A DNA stretch of 64,000 nt from Pyrinomonadaceae bacterium (GCA_019186825.1 JABARP010000004.1:31109-95108), one strand, 5' to 3'. Counted from the first letter of the stretch, positions 52,972 to 61,843 are shown. Numbers and translations: made by a program. Notes: generated by a model not told the origin, from the letters alone.

Positions 52972-53646
52972 ATGATCATTGCTATTGACGGGCCGAGCGG
53001 TGCCGGAAAATCGACACTCGGCAAGATGCTCGCAAAAGAATTCGGCCTGCTTTACCTCGACACAGGTGCGATGTACCGCGCCGCTGCACTCACCGTTATA
53101 AAGGCCGGTGCTTCGCTGGAAGACCGCCAAAAGGTCGCTGAGATCGCCGCAAACGCGAAGATCGAGCTTACGGGCGAACCCGACTCAATGCGTGTGCTAC
53201 TCGACGGCGAGGATGTAACGGCCGAGATACGCACGCCTGATGCCGCAACTGCCGCTTCGGTCGTCTCGACGATCTCGGAAGTTCGCAAGATCATGGTCGA
53301 ACACCAGCGTGCGATAGGCGAATCCGCGACAAAGGGCTGCGTTCTTGAAGGCCGCGACATCGGCAGCGTCGTATTTCCGAACGCCGACATCAAGTTCTTC
53401 CTCACGGCAAAGCCCGAAGCCCGTGCTCGCAGACGATTCGCCGAAGACCAGGCAAAAGGCCGCACGACCTCCTACGAAAAAACGCTCGAAGAGATCAATA
53501 GACGCGACGAACGTGACGTTTCGCGCTCGGATTCGCCATTGACGATCCCGCAGAACGCAACTGTCATCGACACGAGCGAACTGGACCTAAAAGACGTTTT
53601 CGACCTGATGCTAGAAAAGATCAATGCTCACCGCGCATCGGCTTAA
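52972..53646 (+). CDS. cmk: Cytidylate kinase
   Basis: A 224-residue CMP/dCMP kinase. The P-loop GPSGAGKST is near residues 7-15, 'YLDTGAMYRAAAL' near 29-41, and the 'EGRDIGSVVFPNADIKFFLTAKPEARARRR' block near 125-154. The NMP-binding insert typical of bacterial Cmk is present. It phosphorylates CMP and dCMP with ATP. Downstream are tRNA-Arg and tRNA-His. Confidence 0.96.
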   Translation: MIIAIDGPSGAGKSTLGKMLAKEFGLLYLDTGAMYRAAALTVIKAGASLEDRQKVAEIAANAKIELTGEPDSMRVLLDGEDVTAEIRTPDAATAASVVSTISEVRKIMVEHQRAIGESATKGCVLEGRDIGSVVFPNADIKFFLTAKPEARARRRFAEDQAKGRTTSYEKTLEEINRRDERDVSRSDSPLTIPQNATVIDTSELDLKDVFDLMLEKINAHRASA

Positions 53647-53745
53647 GTCCGTTTGCGGCAGACTGCACGCCTTAAGTCGAGCGCAGCAGCAAATTAGGTT
53701 GACCTTCGCTTGCCCAAAGGGTAGAATGCCAGATTGCTCTTTTAT

Positions 53746-53819
53746 GCTCCCGTAGCTCAGCTGGATAGAGCAACAGCCTTCTAAGCTGTAGGCCGCAGGT
53801 TCAAGTCCTGCCGGGGGCG
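53746..53819 (+). tRNA. tRNA-Arg (anticodon UCU)
   Basis: The acceptor GCTCCCG pairs with CGGGGGC (one G-T). The D-arm GCTCAGCTGGATAGAGC, the anticodon stem ACAGC/GCTGT with loop CTTCTAA, and the T-arm GCAGGTTCAAGTCCTGC are complete. The discriminator is G and CCA is not encoded. Confidence 0.96.
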
Positions 53820-53868
53820 CGAGATCGGAATATTGTTTCCCTTTGTTTCAAGGATGGGAAACTCGCAT

Positions 53869-53945
53869 GGCGGCTATAGTTCAGTGGTTAGAGCGCCTGA
53901 TTGTGGTTCAGGATGTCGAGGGTTCGAATCCCTCTAGCCGCCCCA
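53869..53945 (+). tRNA. tRNA-His (anticodon GUG), CCA encoded
   Basis: The acceptor GCGGCTA pairs with TAGCCGC, with an extra 5' G opposite the discriminator C, the hallmark of tRNA-His. The anticodon stem CCTGA/TCAGG holds the loop TTGTGGT and the T-loop is TTCGAAT. It lies 50 bases after tRNA-Arg. Confidence 0.96.
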
Positions 53946-54012
53946 TCTACCTTCCAGACAAGCTTTCGCGAACATAGAGAAGTTTTTTGCCCGCTCCGGC
54001 CCAGGATCCGTT

Positions 54013-55587
54013 ATGACCATTCGAAAACTCATTTTTCTGACCGTGATAGCCGTTTTTGTAGGTTTTTTGGTTGTTTCGGCAACGGCTCAGACGTCGCGGC
54101 GTTGGGTAGAGAATGAGGTTTTGATCAAATTCGCGAACGGGGCTGATTCTGCTGCCGCGCGTGCGGCGAATCGTTTCGCCGGTGTCGAAAAGATCGAAAC
54201 GCTCGGTGATGCAAGATGGGAACGTGTACGGCTTCGTCCCGGTCAGACCGTCGAACAAGCGCTTGCCGAATTTCCACGTATTCAGAACGTTGAGGCGGTC
54301 CAGCCGAATTACTATTATCACTTGCTCGCCACACCGAACGACCCGCAGTTCACCTCGAGCGGAATGTATGGGCTAGGAAAGATCTCGGCTCCGGCGGCCT
54401 GGGACCTTTCTACCGGAAGCTCGAGCGTGGTTGTCGCCGACATCGACACAGGCCTTCGGTACACCCATCAGGATCTAGCCGCGAACACCTGGGTCAACAC
54501 GGGCGAGATCGCTGGCAATGGTGTTGACGACGATGGAAACGGCTTTATCGACGATGTTTACGGCTGGGACTTTTTCTACAACGACTCGAATCCTTACGAT
54601 GATGCGGGCGGCCACGGTACGCATACCGCGGGCACGATCGGCGCAGTCGGCAACAACCTATTGAACGTAACGGGCGTGAACTGGTCGGTAAAGATAATGC
54701 CGATCAAGATCTACAGCCCGAACGGCACGGATTCGACCTCGTCGATGCTCGTCAACGCTTACGCCTACATCCGTATGATGAAGCTTCGCGGAGTGAACAT
54801 CCGCGCAACGAACAATTCATACGGCGATTGCGGCGAGGCTTGCGGCTATGACCAGGCGACAAAGGACGGCATCGACGCAATGGGCGATGCAGGGATAATT
54901 AGCGTTTTTGCGGCCGGGAACGACGGCCAGAATGTTGACTCTTTCCCGGCAGGTGGAAACCCAAGCCCTGGATATCCCGTTCGGTACACAAGCCCGAGCA
55001 TCATCGGTGTTGCGTCTTCGACATCGAGCGACACAAAGTCGGGCTTTTCTAACTGGGGCACCTTGAGCATTGACCTCGCCGCTCCGGGAAGCGGTATCTT
55101 GAGCACAACGAACTCAAGCGATTCCTCGACCGGAACAAAAAGCGGGACCTCGATGGCGACGCCGCATGTAACGGGAGCGGTCGCCTTGCTCGCGGCTTAT
55201 CACCCGGAACTGTCAGCCGCGTCGCTCAAAGCAACGATCCTGAATACGGTCGATGTACTGCCCGCGTGGGCAACTTACGTGAAGACGAGCGGGCGTTTGA
55301 ACGTCTTCAACGCCCTCCAGAATCCGACGGTCTGCACTTTTACGCCGTCGATCACCGAGATCCACGTCCCGACTAAGGGGAAGGTCTTTGATGTGGTCGT
55401 GACCGCACCGGCAAACTGCGAATATTCGATAACGCCAAGCAGCAATTGGATAAAGATCTTGAGCAGTAAGACAGCTAGCGGCACGACAACCGTTACGATA
55501 CGCGTGCCGGTAAACCCAACGATCTCGCGGACGGCCTCTGTGGCGTTCGGCGATCAGGTTATGACGGTGATCCAGCGGCGCAATTAA
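54013..55587 (+). CDS. Subtilase with C-terminal BACON-like domain
   Basis: A 524-residue exported subtilase. Signal peptide about 1-26, propeptide about 30-105 ('EVLIKFANGADSAAARAANRFAG'). The catalytic domain begins near 113: Asp in 'VVVADIDTGLRYTHQD', His in 'GGHGTHTAG', and Ser in 'SGTSMATP'. After residue about 435 comes a ~90-residue domain with Cys-containing 'CTFTPS', 'PANCEYSITPSSNWIKI', 'TVTIRVPVNPTISRTASVAFGDQVMTVIQ', which matches the BACON pattern, thought to bind glycans or mucin. It lies 67 bases after tRNA-His and 232 bases before the FG-GAP gene. Confidence 0.9.
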   Translation: MTIRKLIFLTVIAVFVGFLVVSATAQTSRRWVENEVLIKFANGADSAAARAANRFAGVEKIETLGDARWERVRLRPGQTVEQALAEFPRIQNVEAVQPNYYYHLLATPNDPQFTSSGMYGLGKISAPAAWDLSTGSSSVVVADIDTGLRYTHQDLAANTWVNTGEIAGNGVDDDGNGFIDDVYGWDFFYNDSNPYDDAGGHGTHTAGTIGAVGNNLLNVTGVNWSVKIMPIKIYSPNGTDSTSSMLVNAYAYIRMMKLRGVNIRATNNSYGDCGEACGYDQATKDGIDAMGDAGIISVFAAGNDGQNVDSFPAGGNPSPGYPVRYTSPSIIGVASSTSSDTKSGFSNWGTLSIDLAAPGSGILSTTNSSDSSTGTKSGTSMATPHVTGAVALLAAYHPELSAASLKATILNTVDVLPAWATYVKTSGRLNVFNALQNPTVCTFTPSITEIHVPTKGKVFDVVVTAPANCEYSITPSSNWIKILSSKTASGTTTVTIRVPVNPTISRTASVAFGDQVMTVIQRRN

Positions 55588-55716
55588 AACCGCGAAAAAT
55601 CCCGAGGCGAAAATTCAAACTTTTGTCGGCTTCCATACATCAAAGTACCCGGAAGCTTCTAAAAATAAAGACTTTAAGGGATTCGTCGAGGAGCAGTATA
55701 TATAGGGCCATTTATC

Positions 55717-55746
55717 TTGAAAAAAGGGTGCGGAAAATAGTATATT
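55717..55746 (+). promoter_or_regulatory. Possible promoter of the FG-GAP gene
   Basis: TTGAAA at 55717-55722 and TATATT at 55741-55746 are spaced by 18 bases, about 75 bases before the start codon. The rest of the 232-base gap between the subtilase and this gene holds no other gene that I can support. Confidence 0.4.
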
Positions 55747-55819
55747 TGAAGTTCCTTGAATTTGTGCCCGCGACCTTGGTCTCGAATTCGCCACGTTCTG
55801 TCAAAAAGGATTGAATAAA

Positions 55820-56791
55820 ATGACAAAATTCTTCTCGTTTGCCCGCAAAGGAGCGGTGATAACAGCTGTAAGTGTCCTGCTTTCCGCGGCTGCGTTTTCG
55901 CAGGCCTCGCTTCGCAAAGCCCTCGATTTTGACGGTGACGGCAAGGTAGATTTTACCGTTGTCCGGCCCAGCAATAATACCTGGTACATCAGCAAATCCG
56001 GCGGCGGTGAAACATACCAGAATTTCGGCCTTGCCAACGAGGATTTTGTTGAGCCAGGTGATTTTGACGGCGACGGCAAGGCAGATATTTCTGTCTGGCG
56101 TGACACGACCGGCGTCTGGTATCGCTTCAACAGCGCCGACGGTACTTTCACGGCCGTTCAGTTCGGCATCTCGGGCGATGAACCTGTTGCACGCGATTAC
56201 GACGGCGATGGCAAGGCCGACCTTGCGGTTGTACGGCGGACGAATGGCGCTATGATCTGGTACATCCTCCGCAGCACGGACGGCGGCTTCAGCGCAGGCC
56301 AGTTCGGCCTCTCGACCGACTATGTGGCACCGGGCGACTATGACGGCGACGGCAAATTCGACCTCGCGGTCCAGCGTCCGGGAGCGACTGCGAGTGCACA
56401 ATCCACGTATTACGTTCTTAAATCCGGCGACGGCGGCCTACTCGTGAACTTCTTCGGCTTATCGAACGACCTTGTTGTCCCCGGCGATTACGACGGTGAC
56501 GGCAAGACGGATTTCGCGGTTGTCCGCGAAGGCTCGACCCCGACCGATCCGCTCACCTGGTACATCCAGAAAAGCACGGACGGCAACCTTCTGGCTTATC
56601 AGTTCGGACTCACGGGCACGGACCTGATCGCCCAGGGCGATTACGACGGCGACGGCAAGACGGACGTAGGCGTGTGGCGTGATTCGACGGGACAGTTCTT
56701 CGCTCTGCAGACCGGTAGCGGATTGTCGCTCTTGACGAGGGTCTGGGGTATCTCTAACGACTTCCCGGCCGCAAGCTACGACACTCACTGA
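55820..56791 (+). CDS. Secreted FG-GAP/VCBS repeat protein
   Basis: The ATG at 55820 has an AAAGGA ribosome site. A signal peptide (about 1-27) precedes six calcium-binding D-x-D-G-D-G-K motifs at residues 36-42, 81-87, 126-132, 173-179, 223-229 and 274-280. The spacing of 45-51 residues, with W/Y-Y-I and Q-F-G-L elements between, indicates a beta-propeller of six or seven blades. Such proteins bind calcium and act outside the cell in adhesion or as binding modules. The family is very abundant in Blastocatellia. A terminator follows at 56813. Confidence 0.93.
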   Translation: MTKFFSFARKGAVITAVSVLLSAAAFSQASLRKALDFDGDGKVDFTVVRPSNNTWYISKSGGGETYQNFGLANEDFVEPGDFDGDGKADISVWRDTTGVWYRFNSADGTFTAVQFGISGDEPVARDYDGDGKADLAVVRRTNGAMIWYILRSTDGGFSAGQFGLSTDYVAPGDYDGDGKFDLAVQRPGATASAQSTYYVLKSGDGGLLVNFFGLSNDLVVPGDYDGDGKTDFAVVREGSTPTDPLTWYIQKSTDGNLLAYQFGLTGTDLIAQGDYDGDGKTDVGVWRDSTGQFFALQTGSGLSLLTRVWGISNDFPAASYDTH

Positions 56792-56812
56792 TCGAAGTCT
56801 GAATTCAGGATC

Positions 56813-56850
56813 AAGCGGTCGGCGAACTTTTTGTCCGTCGGCCGCTTTTT
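56813..56850 (+). terminator. Intrinsic terminator after the FG-GAP gene
   Basis: A long imperfect stem with AAGCGG paired to CCGCTT at its base, partly GU-paired above, is followed by TTTTTC. Confidence 0.75.
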
Positions 56851-56897
56851 CATTTCCGCCGAGCTTTGCCATAATCTTAGCCACCGAGGACCGTTTC

Positions 56898-57899
56898 GTG
56901 ACGAGATCGACAGACATTCTCCTCAAAGACTTTGCCGCCAAGAAGATCGCCGTCATCGGCGACCTCGTTGCCGATCAATATCTGTCGGGCTCGATCGCTC
57001 GCGTCTCGCGTGAAGCTCCCGTTTTTATTCTTCGGCATAATGAGACGAGCACACTTCCGGGGGCCGCGGCGAATACAGCCGCAAATATCGCGGCGTTGGG
57101 TGCTGCGGTTCTCGCGGTCGGCGTCGTCGGCGAAGATGTTAATGGAGACGCGCTTCTTGACGCTCTCAGCAATGCAAACGTGCCGACAGGCTCGATCCAG
57201 AGAGTTTCGAACTGGAATACGCCGACGAAGGTTCGCGTTCTTGCCGGCCATCAACATGCGATCCACCAACAGGTGATCAGGATCGATTACGAGCCTCAGA
57301 AAGAGCTTGATCCGCCTTCTGCCGACCGGCTGATCAACGCGGCCACCAAGGCCTGCGAATCGGCTGATGCGGTTATCATCTCCGACTACAATTACGGGAC
57401 TGCAACGCCGAATTTATTCGCGGCCGTGAAACACGCGGTGGCGGCACGCGGAATTCCGCTCGTGGTGGATTCGCGCTTTCGGCTCGGCGAGTTTGCCGGT
57501 GCGACATCCGCAACGCCGAATCAGGATGAGGTCGATCAGCTCGTTGATGACGGCGAATCCGTCGAACAGTTGGAGGAGCTCTGCCGTCGGCTCGAATTCA
57601 ACTCGCTCCTTGTTACGCGCGGAAATAACGGAATGCTCGTTGTGCGTCCTGGCGAGCGAGCGGTCGAGATCGCAGCCGTCGGTTCTCTCGATGCCGTAGA
57701 TGTCACCGGGGCCGGCGACACTGTTACTGCCGCGTATGCACTCGGCCTTGCTTGCGGGTTTGATGAGGTCGATGCAGCACGGCTGGCAAATCACGCAGGC
57801 GGCCTTGTCGTTATGAAACGAGGTACGGCGGTCGTAACGGCCGATGAACTTGCCGCCTCTATTGCCGCTGATCTCCCGAAGGCCGTGCCTGCCAAATAG
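56898..57899 (+). CDS. hldA: Heptose 7-phosphate kinase (HldA, PfkB family)
   Basis: A 333-residue ribokinase/PfkB protein with GTG start and a GAGGA ribosome site. Motifs are 'AVIGDLVADQYLSGSIARVSREAPVFIL' near 17-45 (the SREAP block of HldE kinases), 'LPGAAANTAANIAALGA' near 52-68, and the catalytic 'DVTGAGDTVTAAYALGLA' near 270-287. It phosphorylates D-glycero-D-manno-heptose 7-phosphate at C1. The separate nucleotidyltransferase gene hldC follows directly, so the two HldE activities are split here as in some bacteria. The product feeds lipopolysaccharide core heptose. Confidence 0.93.
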   Translation: MTRSTDILLKDFAAKKIAVIGDLVADQYLSGSIARVSREAPVFILRHNETSTLPGAAANTAANIAALGAAVLAVGVVGEDVNGDALLDALSNANVPTGSIQRVSNWNTPTKVRVLAGHQHAIHQQVIRIDYEPQKELDPPSADRLINAATKACESADAVIISDYNYGTATPNLFAAVKHAVAARGIPLVVDSRFRLGEFAGATSATPNQDEVDQLVDDGESVEQLEELCRRLEFNSLLVTRGNNGMLVVRPGERAVEIAAVGSLDAVDVTGAGDTVTAAYALGLACGFDEVDAARLANHAGGLVVMKRGTAVVTADELAASIAADLPKAVPAK

Positions 57900-57903
57900 A
57901 CAA

Positions 57904-58383
57904 ATGTCCGCAACCAACGCACCTATACTCGACCGCGAAGACCTGATCGCCGAGGTCGAAAAGCGCCGTGCTGCGGGTCAAAGCATCGTACTTGCGAATG
58001 GCTGTTTTGACCTGCTGCACGTTGGGCATATCAGATATCTGGCGGCCGCAAAAGAGCTCGGCGACTGCCTCGTCGTCGGTGTAAATTCAGACGAGCAAGC
58101 TCGAAAACTGAAGGGCGAAGGCCGTCCTGCCGTCAATGAGAAAGAGCGCGCTGAGGTGATCTCTGCCTTGCGTTTCGTCGATCTTGCTACCATCTTTGTC
58201 GAGCCGACCGTAACGGAATTGATACGCGCGATACGCCCGAACGTGCACGCGAAGGGCACGGACTACACTGTCGATAGTGTTCCGGAACGTGAAGTAGTGC
58301 GAGAGGTCGGGGGACGCGTCGCGATAGTGGGCGACCCAAAAGATCATTCATCCACGGAGCTTTTTTCGCGAACCTCGGATTGA
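57904..58383 (+). CDS. hldC: D-glycero-beta-D-manno-heptose 1-phosphate adenylyltransferase
   Basis: A 159-residue nucleotidyltransferase, started at the ATG at 57904, 4 bases after the hldA stop (the frame's earlier start at 57844 lies inside hldA). The 'GCFDLLHVGHIRYL' block holds the H-x-G-H motif near 39-42, and the C-terminal 'SSTELFSR' matches the ISSTxL end of RfaE2/HldC. It forms ADP-heptose from heptose-1-phosphate. It ends in TGA overlapping the next gene's ATG by one base. Confidence 0.94.
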   Translation: MSATNAPILDREDLIAEVEKRRAAGQSIVLANGCFDLLHVGHIRYLAAAKELGDCLVVGVNSDEQARKLKGEGRPAVNEKERAEVISALRFVDLATIFVEPTVTELIRAIRPNVHAKGTDYTVDSVPEREVVREVGGRVAIVGDPKDHSSTELFSRTSD

Positions 58384-58949
58384 TGTGGGCTTCACGAACA
58401 AAGAGCGACCTCGTCATCGAGGTCTGGGAAAAGCTCGATTGTGAAAGCGTCGGCCGGGCTGAGATCGAGGCGATCGAGACCGCGGTCGAGAGCGTTTTCG
58501 GTGCCGGTGCGGTCGATCCGCCGATGGCGATCGCCCGCTTTCTTTCCGATGAAGGTGCGCACCTGCGACATTCGGAGATAATGCAGCTTTATCTCGAGCG
58601 CGCTGGCGAAACCGCGTTCGACATTGCCCTGCGGAACGCGAGCGATTTCTCCTCTATCCCGACCTCAATTGCGTCAATAAGACGGCTCGACAATTTACGC
58701 GAAAAACTGGCCGCTGACAACGATAAGCGTTCCTTGAACGACCTCAGGCAATCTGTATTGGAATTCCGCAACGAACTTCAGGAACTAGCGGCTCGCGAAA
58801 GAACCGCAGAAGAGGTCAGACGTCTCGCCGCCGAGATCGACGAATGGCTGTCGCACTGGCTCAAGACACCCGAGATGTTCTTTACGTGGATCGAGCTGCG
58901 TCAGAATTCGCCCGACTTTAAGGAAAAATTTGGTTCAATAGAAGAATGA
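58383..58949 (+). CDS. Unrecognised helical protein in the heptose operon
   Basis: A 188-residue protein whose ATG shares one base with the hldC TGA (TGATG), and whose end overlaps the rsmE start by 4 bases (ATGA). It has no signal or membrane span. Nearly all of it is predicted helical: an N-terminal 'LVIEVWEKLDCESVGRAEIEAIETAVES' region and a charged coiled-coil-like middle (about 100-160). I do not know the family. Tight coupling on both sides shows that it is translated with hldC and rsmE. The link could be regulatory or merely operon packing. Confidence 0.8.
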   Translation: MWASRTKSDLVIEVWEKLDCESVGRAEIEAIETAVESVFGAGAVDPPMAIARFLSDEGAHLRHSEIMQLYLERAGETAFDIALRNASDFSSIPTSIASIRRLDNLREKLAADNDKRSLNDLRQSVLEFRNELQELAARERTAEEVRRLAAEIDEWLSHWLKTPEMFFTWIELRQNSPDFKEKFGSIEE

Positions 58950-59677
58950 GTGTTCGACGGTTTTTCTCAGATTCGATCGACGAGGCCCTCGGACGTGCGG
59001 AGTTGAGCTCCGATGAGGCCCATCATGCCCGCGACGTGCTCCGGCTAAAGACCGGCGATGCTCTCTCGATCTTCGATGGTGAAGGGCGAGAATTCAGCGG
59101 CAAACTGCTGAGCCTGACGAAGAGTCTCGGTGAGGTAGGCGACCTTCAAGAGATCGCGCCGGCCGCGCCGGAATCGCCGCTTTCGATCACACAGGCCTCG
59201 GTTGTGATCCCCGGCGACAAATACGACCTGGTTGTTCAAAAGGCTGTCGAATTGGGCGTAGCGCGATTCTTTCCGCTTACATCAATGCGCTGCGAGATCA
59301 AGCTGAAAGACATCGAGAAAAAGCTTACACGTTGGCGCCGAATAGCTCTTGATGCGGCTAAACAATGCGGACGCGCATGCCTTATGGAGATCGATGAGCC
59401 GCTCGACGTAAAGACGTTTGTAAAGACAATGACGGGAACCTGCGACAGGCGAATATTCTTTTCCGAGCGTGAAGGCAAGAAGCTCGCCCTCGACCCAACA
59501 CCCAAGAGCCTCATTTCCGTCATCGGACCAAAAGGCGGTTGGGACGATTCGGAACTCGCCGCTGCACGCGATTCAGGTTTCGAGATCGTCACCCTTGGCG
59601 GACGAATATTACGCGCCGAGACAGCGGCGATCGCGTTGACGGCGATCCTTCAGCATCGATTCGGCGATATCAATTAG
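58946..59677 (+). CDS. rsmE: 16S rRNA (uracil-1498-N3)-methyltransferase
   Basis: A 243-residue RsmE of the SPOUT superfamily. The N-terminal PUA-like domain begins 'RRFFSD' and has 'HHARDVLRLKTGDALSIFDGEGREF' near 26-50. The C-terminal knot contains 'VIGPKGGWDDSELAAARDSGF' near 191-211 and 'LGGRILRAETAAIALTAIL' near 217-235, the SAM-binding trefoil knot. It methylates U1498 in 16S rRNA. It is the last gene of the heptose operon and overlaps the convergent gene at its 3' end by 8 bases. Confidence 0.95.
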   Translation: MSVRRFFSDSIDEALGRAELSSDEAHHARDVLRLKTGDALSIFDGEGREFSGKLLSLTKSLGEVGDLQEIAPAAPESPLSITQASVVIPGDKYDLVVQKAVELGVARFFPLTSMRCEIKLKDIEKKLTRWRRIALDAAKQCGRACLMEIDEPLDVKTFVKTMTGTCDRRIFFSEREGKKLALDPTPKSLISVIGPKGGWDDSELAAARDSGFEIVTLGGRILRAETAAIALTAILQHRFGDIN

Positions 59678-60218
59678 GAACAGGAGTGTCTTTTGGTTTC
59701 GCCTTTGGGCGGAAGTATGCGTCGCCACGCTGTGTAAGCTTTGCCTTAGCCCCAAGGGCGGCAACGACCGAATCAAGAAGTTCCTTTGACTCGAGTTTGA
59801 AATTTACTGCTGCACGAATGTCGGTGTCCGGGTCGTTGATCTGCAGGATAAGATAGCGGCGTTTTTCTCTTATGAATCCGGCGAGGCCCGCACCGGGCAC
59901 TGGGATCGCACTTATGACCGAGCCTGCGGTCGTGCTCACCGACTGCGACTGCGGATAGACAACAAGCAGCGAATCGTAAGGGATCGAGAAGATCTCACCC
60001 TTCGCGGTCTTAAAGGCAAGTCGTTCGTTCACATCGTCGAAAGAGAGCGTGCCCTCGAACTTTTCCGAGTAGCCGAACATTCCGCCTTCATATTTTGCGG
60101 CAAAGCTTTCGGGTGCCGGCTTGGCATTCTTATTCTCAACTGCGATCGGCCGCGGTTGGGCCGCGACTGAAAACACGCCAAGAAATGCGAATAACGAGAT
60201 CAGCAGGATTCTAAACAT
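59670..60218 (-). CDS. Small secreted protein, unknown
   Basis: A 182-residue protein with signal peptide (about 1-20, cleaved after VAA). The mature part has 'KFEGTLSFDDVNERLAFKTAKGEIFSIPYDSLLVVYPQSQ' near 53-92 and a short hydrophobic patch 'SAIPVPGAGLAG' near 102-113. The pattern of a small beta-domain with a PH-like look is common in unnamed secreted proteins of this phylum. No motif gives a function. It overlaps rsmE by 8 bases at the 3' ends. Confidence 0.78.
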   Translation of the reverse strand: MFRILLISLFAFLGVFSVAAQPRPIAVENKNAKPAPESFAAKYEGGMFGYSEKFEGTLSFDDVNERLAFKTAKGEIFSIPYDSLLVVYPQSQSVSTTAGSVISAIPVPGAGLAGFIREKRRYLILQINDPDTDIRAAVNFKLESKELLDSVVAALGAKAKLTQRGDAYFRPKAKPKDTPVPN

Positions 60219-60302
60219 CGCGTCACCTTACAATGGATCTTATTTTCTAGTGCTAAGACGCAGCAACTTCGCGTTTAGTTGTCGCACTGATCGGGACGGC
60301 CA

Positions 60303-61154
60303 TCAGGCGGGCCACTTATCGAGAAATATCCTGATGAATGCCTTCTCGGGCTTCTCAGCTTCTGCTTCGAGAAAAGCGCGAAAGCCTTCAAGCTCCTCAA
60401 AGTATTCCTCTTCATTCAGCTTGCCGCAAAAATACACCATTCGCAGCCACACGAGATACGTATTCAGAGCGTCCGTCTGATTGTATTCGACGATCGAATT
60501 CAGATCGCCGGCAAGCCAAAGATCCGTGACCTGATCACCATGCACATCGATCTTGCCAGGAAAACCGCAGAATTTTGCCAGCTCGTCGAGCTTCGGCTGC
60601 ATTGAGCGGTCGTACGAGAAACGCTTTAGGATGTCGAGGTGTCCCTCGCTGTTCCGGCCGTCGAAATAATCATCGCCATCCCACGGTTTTTCCGGACGCT
60701 TGTTAAAGCCGGGAGCAGTGACCTCGTTTATCATTCCGCGTTGGATGAGCACCTGCAGGTCCGAATCGACGGAATTGTATCCGACGAGCTGCGGCTTTCG
60801 GCGGCCGACGCTGTTCAAGAATTTCTCGATGATCTCTGCCTCTGAAGCATCCTCGACCGCGGCAGGCAATTCCGGAAATGAACCGAGTCGGAATTCGATG
60901 CCACGGCCTTCTTCGCGGTACACAACGCGACGTGCGAGGAACGCGATCGAGACCACACGCGAGAACATATATTTTAAGAACGGACGCGGGTTCGTCTCCG
61001 CGTTGTATTGCGCCGAGTGTTCCCACAAAGCCTGCATTGCCTCGAGCTCGGTCGTCTCAGGCGGCAGCTCGAACAAACGCCGTGCGCCAGCAGCGTCAGG
61101 CACCCATTCGAGGTCAAAATATAGGCAAAGCTCGGGAATTTCGTTCTTCAGCAT
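60303..61154 (-). CDS. Predicted 3'-5' exonuclease (PolB-like DEDD domain)
   Basis: A 283-residue protein with the DNA_pol_B_exo2 layout. Exo I is 'YFDLEW' with Asp14 and Glu16. Exo II is in 'LVGYNSVDSDLQVL' (Asp near 131). Exo III is in 'YNQTDALNTYLVW' near 224-236. A 'HLDI' element lies between. These acidic residues bind two metals for nuclease activity. It is a stand-alone nuclease without a polymerase domain, probably for DNA repair or RNA trimming. It is single-gene, divergent from the glycine-zipper protein gene with a 311-base gap. Confidence 0.85.
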   Translation of the reverse strand: MLKNEIPELCLYFDLEWVPDAAGARRLFELPPETTELEAMQALWEHSAQYNAETNPRPFLKYMFSRVVSIAFLARRVVYREEGRGIEFRLGSFPELPAAVEDASEAEIIEKFLNSVGRRKPQLVGYNSVDSDLQVLIQRGMINEVTAPGFNKRPEKPWDGDDYFDGRNSEGHLDILKRFSYDRSMQPKLDELAKFCGFPGKIDVHGDQVTDLWLAGDLNSIVEYNQTDALNTYLVWLRMVYFCGKLNEEEYFEELEGFRAFLEAEAEKPEKAFIRIFLDKWPA

Positions 61155-61465
61155 CGATCGTGCAGGAGTTTCACAGTTCTATTGGTTGGTTGCAGAAATG
61201 ATCTCGTTCGCTACGCAATACTATAACAGCAGCGATGCACGAGGCATAGGCGACGCCTTCGGATAGCCAAGCCATACCATTTCGGTCGCTCAGCGGTTAC
61301 GATATCGTCTGCCGCAGCCCCGAAGATCACGATCGTTAGCACCATTATTTATTTACTCGCAATAACTTAGGGTCAGTGGCACAGGGCTTGCTCTCTACCA
61401 TTGCGAAAGGGATGAGGTCGCCCCGGCTTCTCTCGAAAGAAACACAAAAAAGGGAGACTAGAGCA
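61155..61465. other. 311-base intergenic region between divergent genes
   Basis: It must hold promoters for the leftward exonuclease and the rightward small protein. I can make out neither a convincing -35/-10 pair nor a conserved RNA. A 44-codon leftward frame (61212-61346) lacks a ribosome site and I do not call it. A good AAAGGGAG ribosome site lies at the right end before 61466. Confidence 0.6.
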
Positions 61466-61798
61466 ATGAAAAAATACATTTCAACATTTGTGATGATGGC
61501 AATGATGGCGATCTCGGTTCCGATGCTTGCAGGGACTGCTTCGGCGCAGACAAGACGCTACACCCCGCGTCGGACGACCTCATACGTCTATAAGAAACCA
61601 AGCTTCTATCGGCGTCATCGCAACCTGATCAATATCGGCATCGGCACCGGTGCGGGGGCTTTGCTCGGCGGCCTGATCGGCGGGAAAAAAGGCGCTTTGA
61701 TCGGTGCAGCGGCGGGTGCAGGCGGTTCCGCACTATACACCTACAAGATCAACCCGAAGAAGCGTCGTTACTACTCACAATACTACCCTAGGTATTAA
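61466..61798 (+). CDS. Small secreted glycine-zipper protein
   Basis: The ATG at 61466 follows an AAAGGGAG ribosome site; the frame's earlier start at 61376 lacks one. The 110-residue product has a signal peptide (about 1-28, ending ASA) and an Arg/Tyr-rich segment. A glycine-zipper-like hydrophobic stretch follows ('GIGTGAGALLGGLIGGKKGALIGAAAGAGGSALY', about 60-93) and a basic Tyr-rich tail ends it. Gly-zipper segments associate with or span membranes; related YMGG-type proteins are outer-membrane or periplasmic. Exact function is unknown. A strong terminator follows. Confidence 0.82.
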   Translation: MKKYISTFVMMAMMAISVPMLAGTASAQTRRYTPRRTTSYVYKKPSFYRRHRNLINIGIGTGAGALLGGLIGGKKGALIGAAAGAGGSALYTYKINPKKRRYYSQYYPRY

Positions 61799-61843
61799 GC
61801 GGTATCGTGTGTTCTCAATGATCCTTTGGATCGAATTGAGCAA

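Noticed and set aside
53820..53868. tRNA-borne attachment site or integrase
   Set aside because: No repeat of a tRNA 3' end and no integrase gene is visible in the window, so the tRNAs do not mark an island here.
61212..61346. Leftward 44-codon frame with a hydrophobic start
   Set aside because: It has no ribosome site, no membrane-span of full length and no partner gene.
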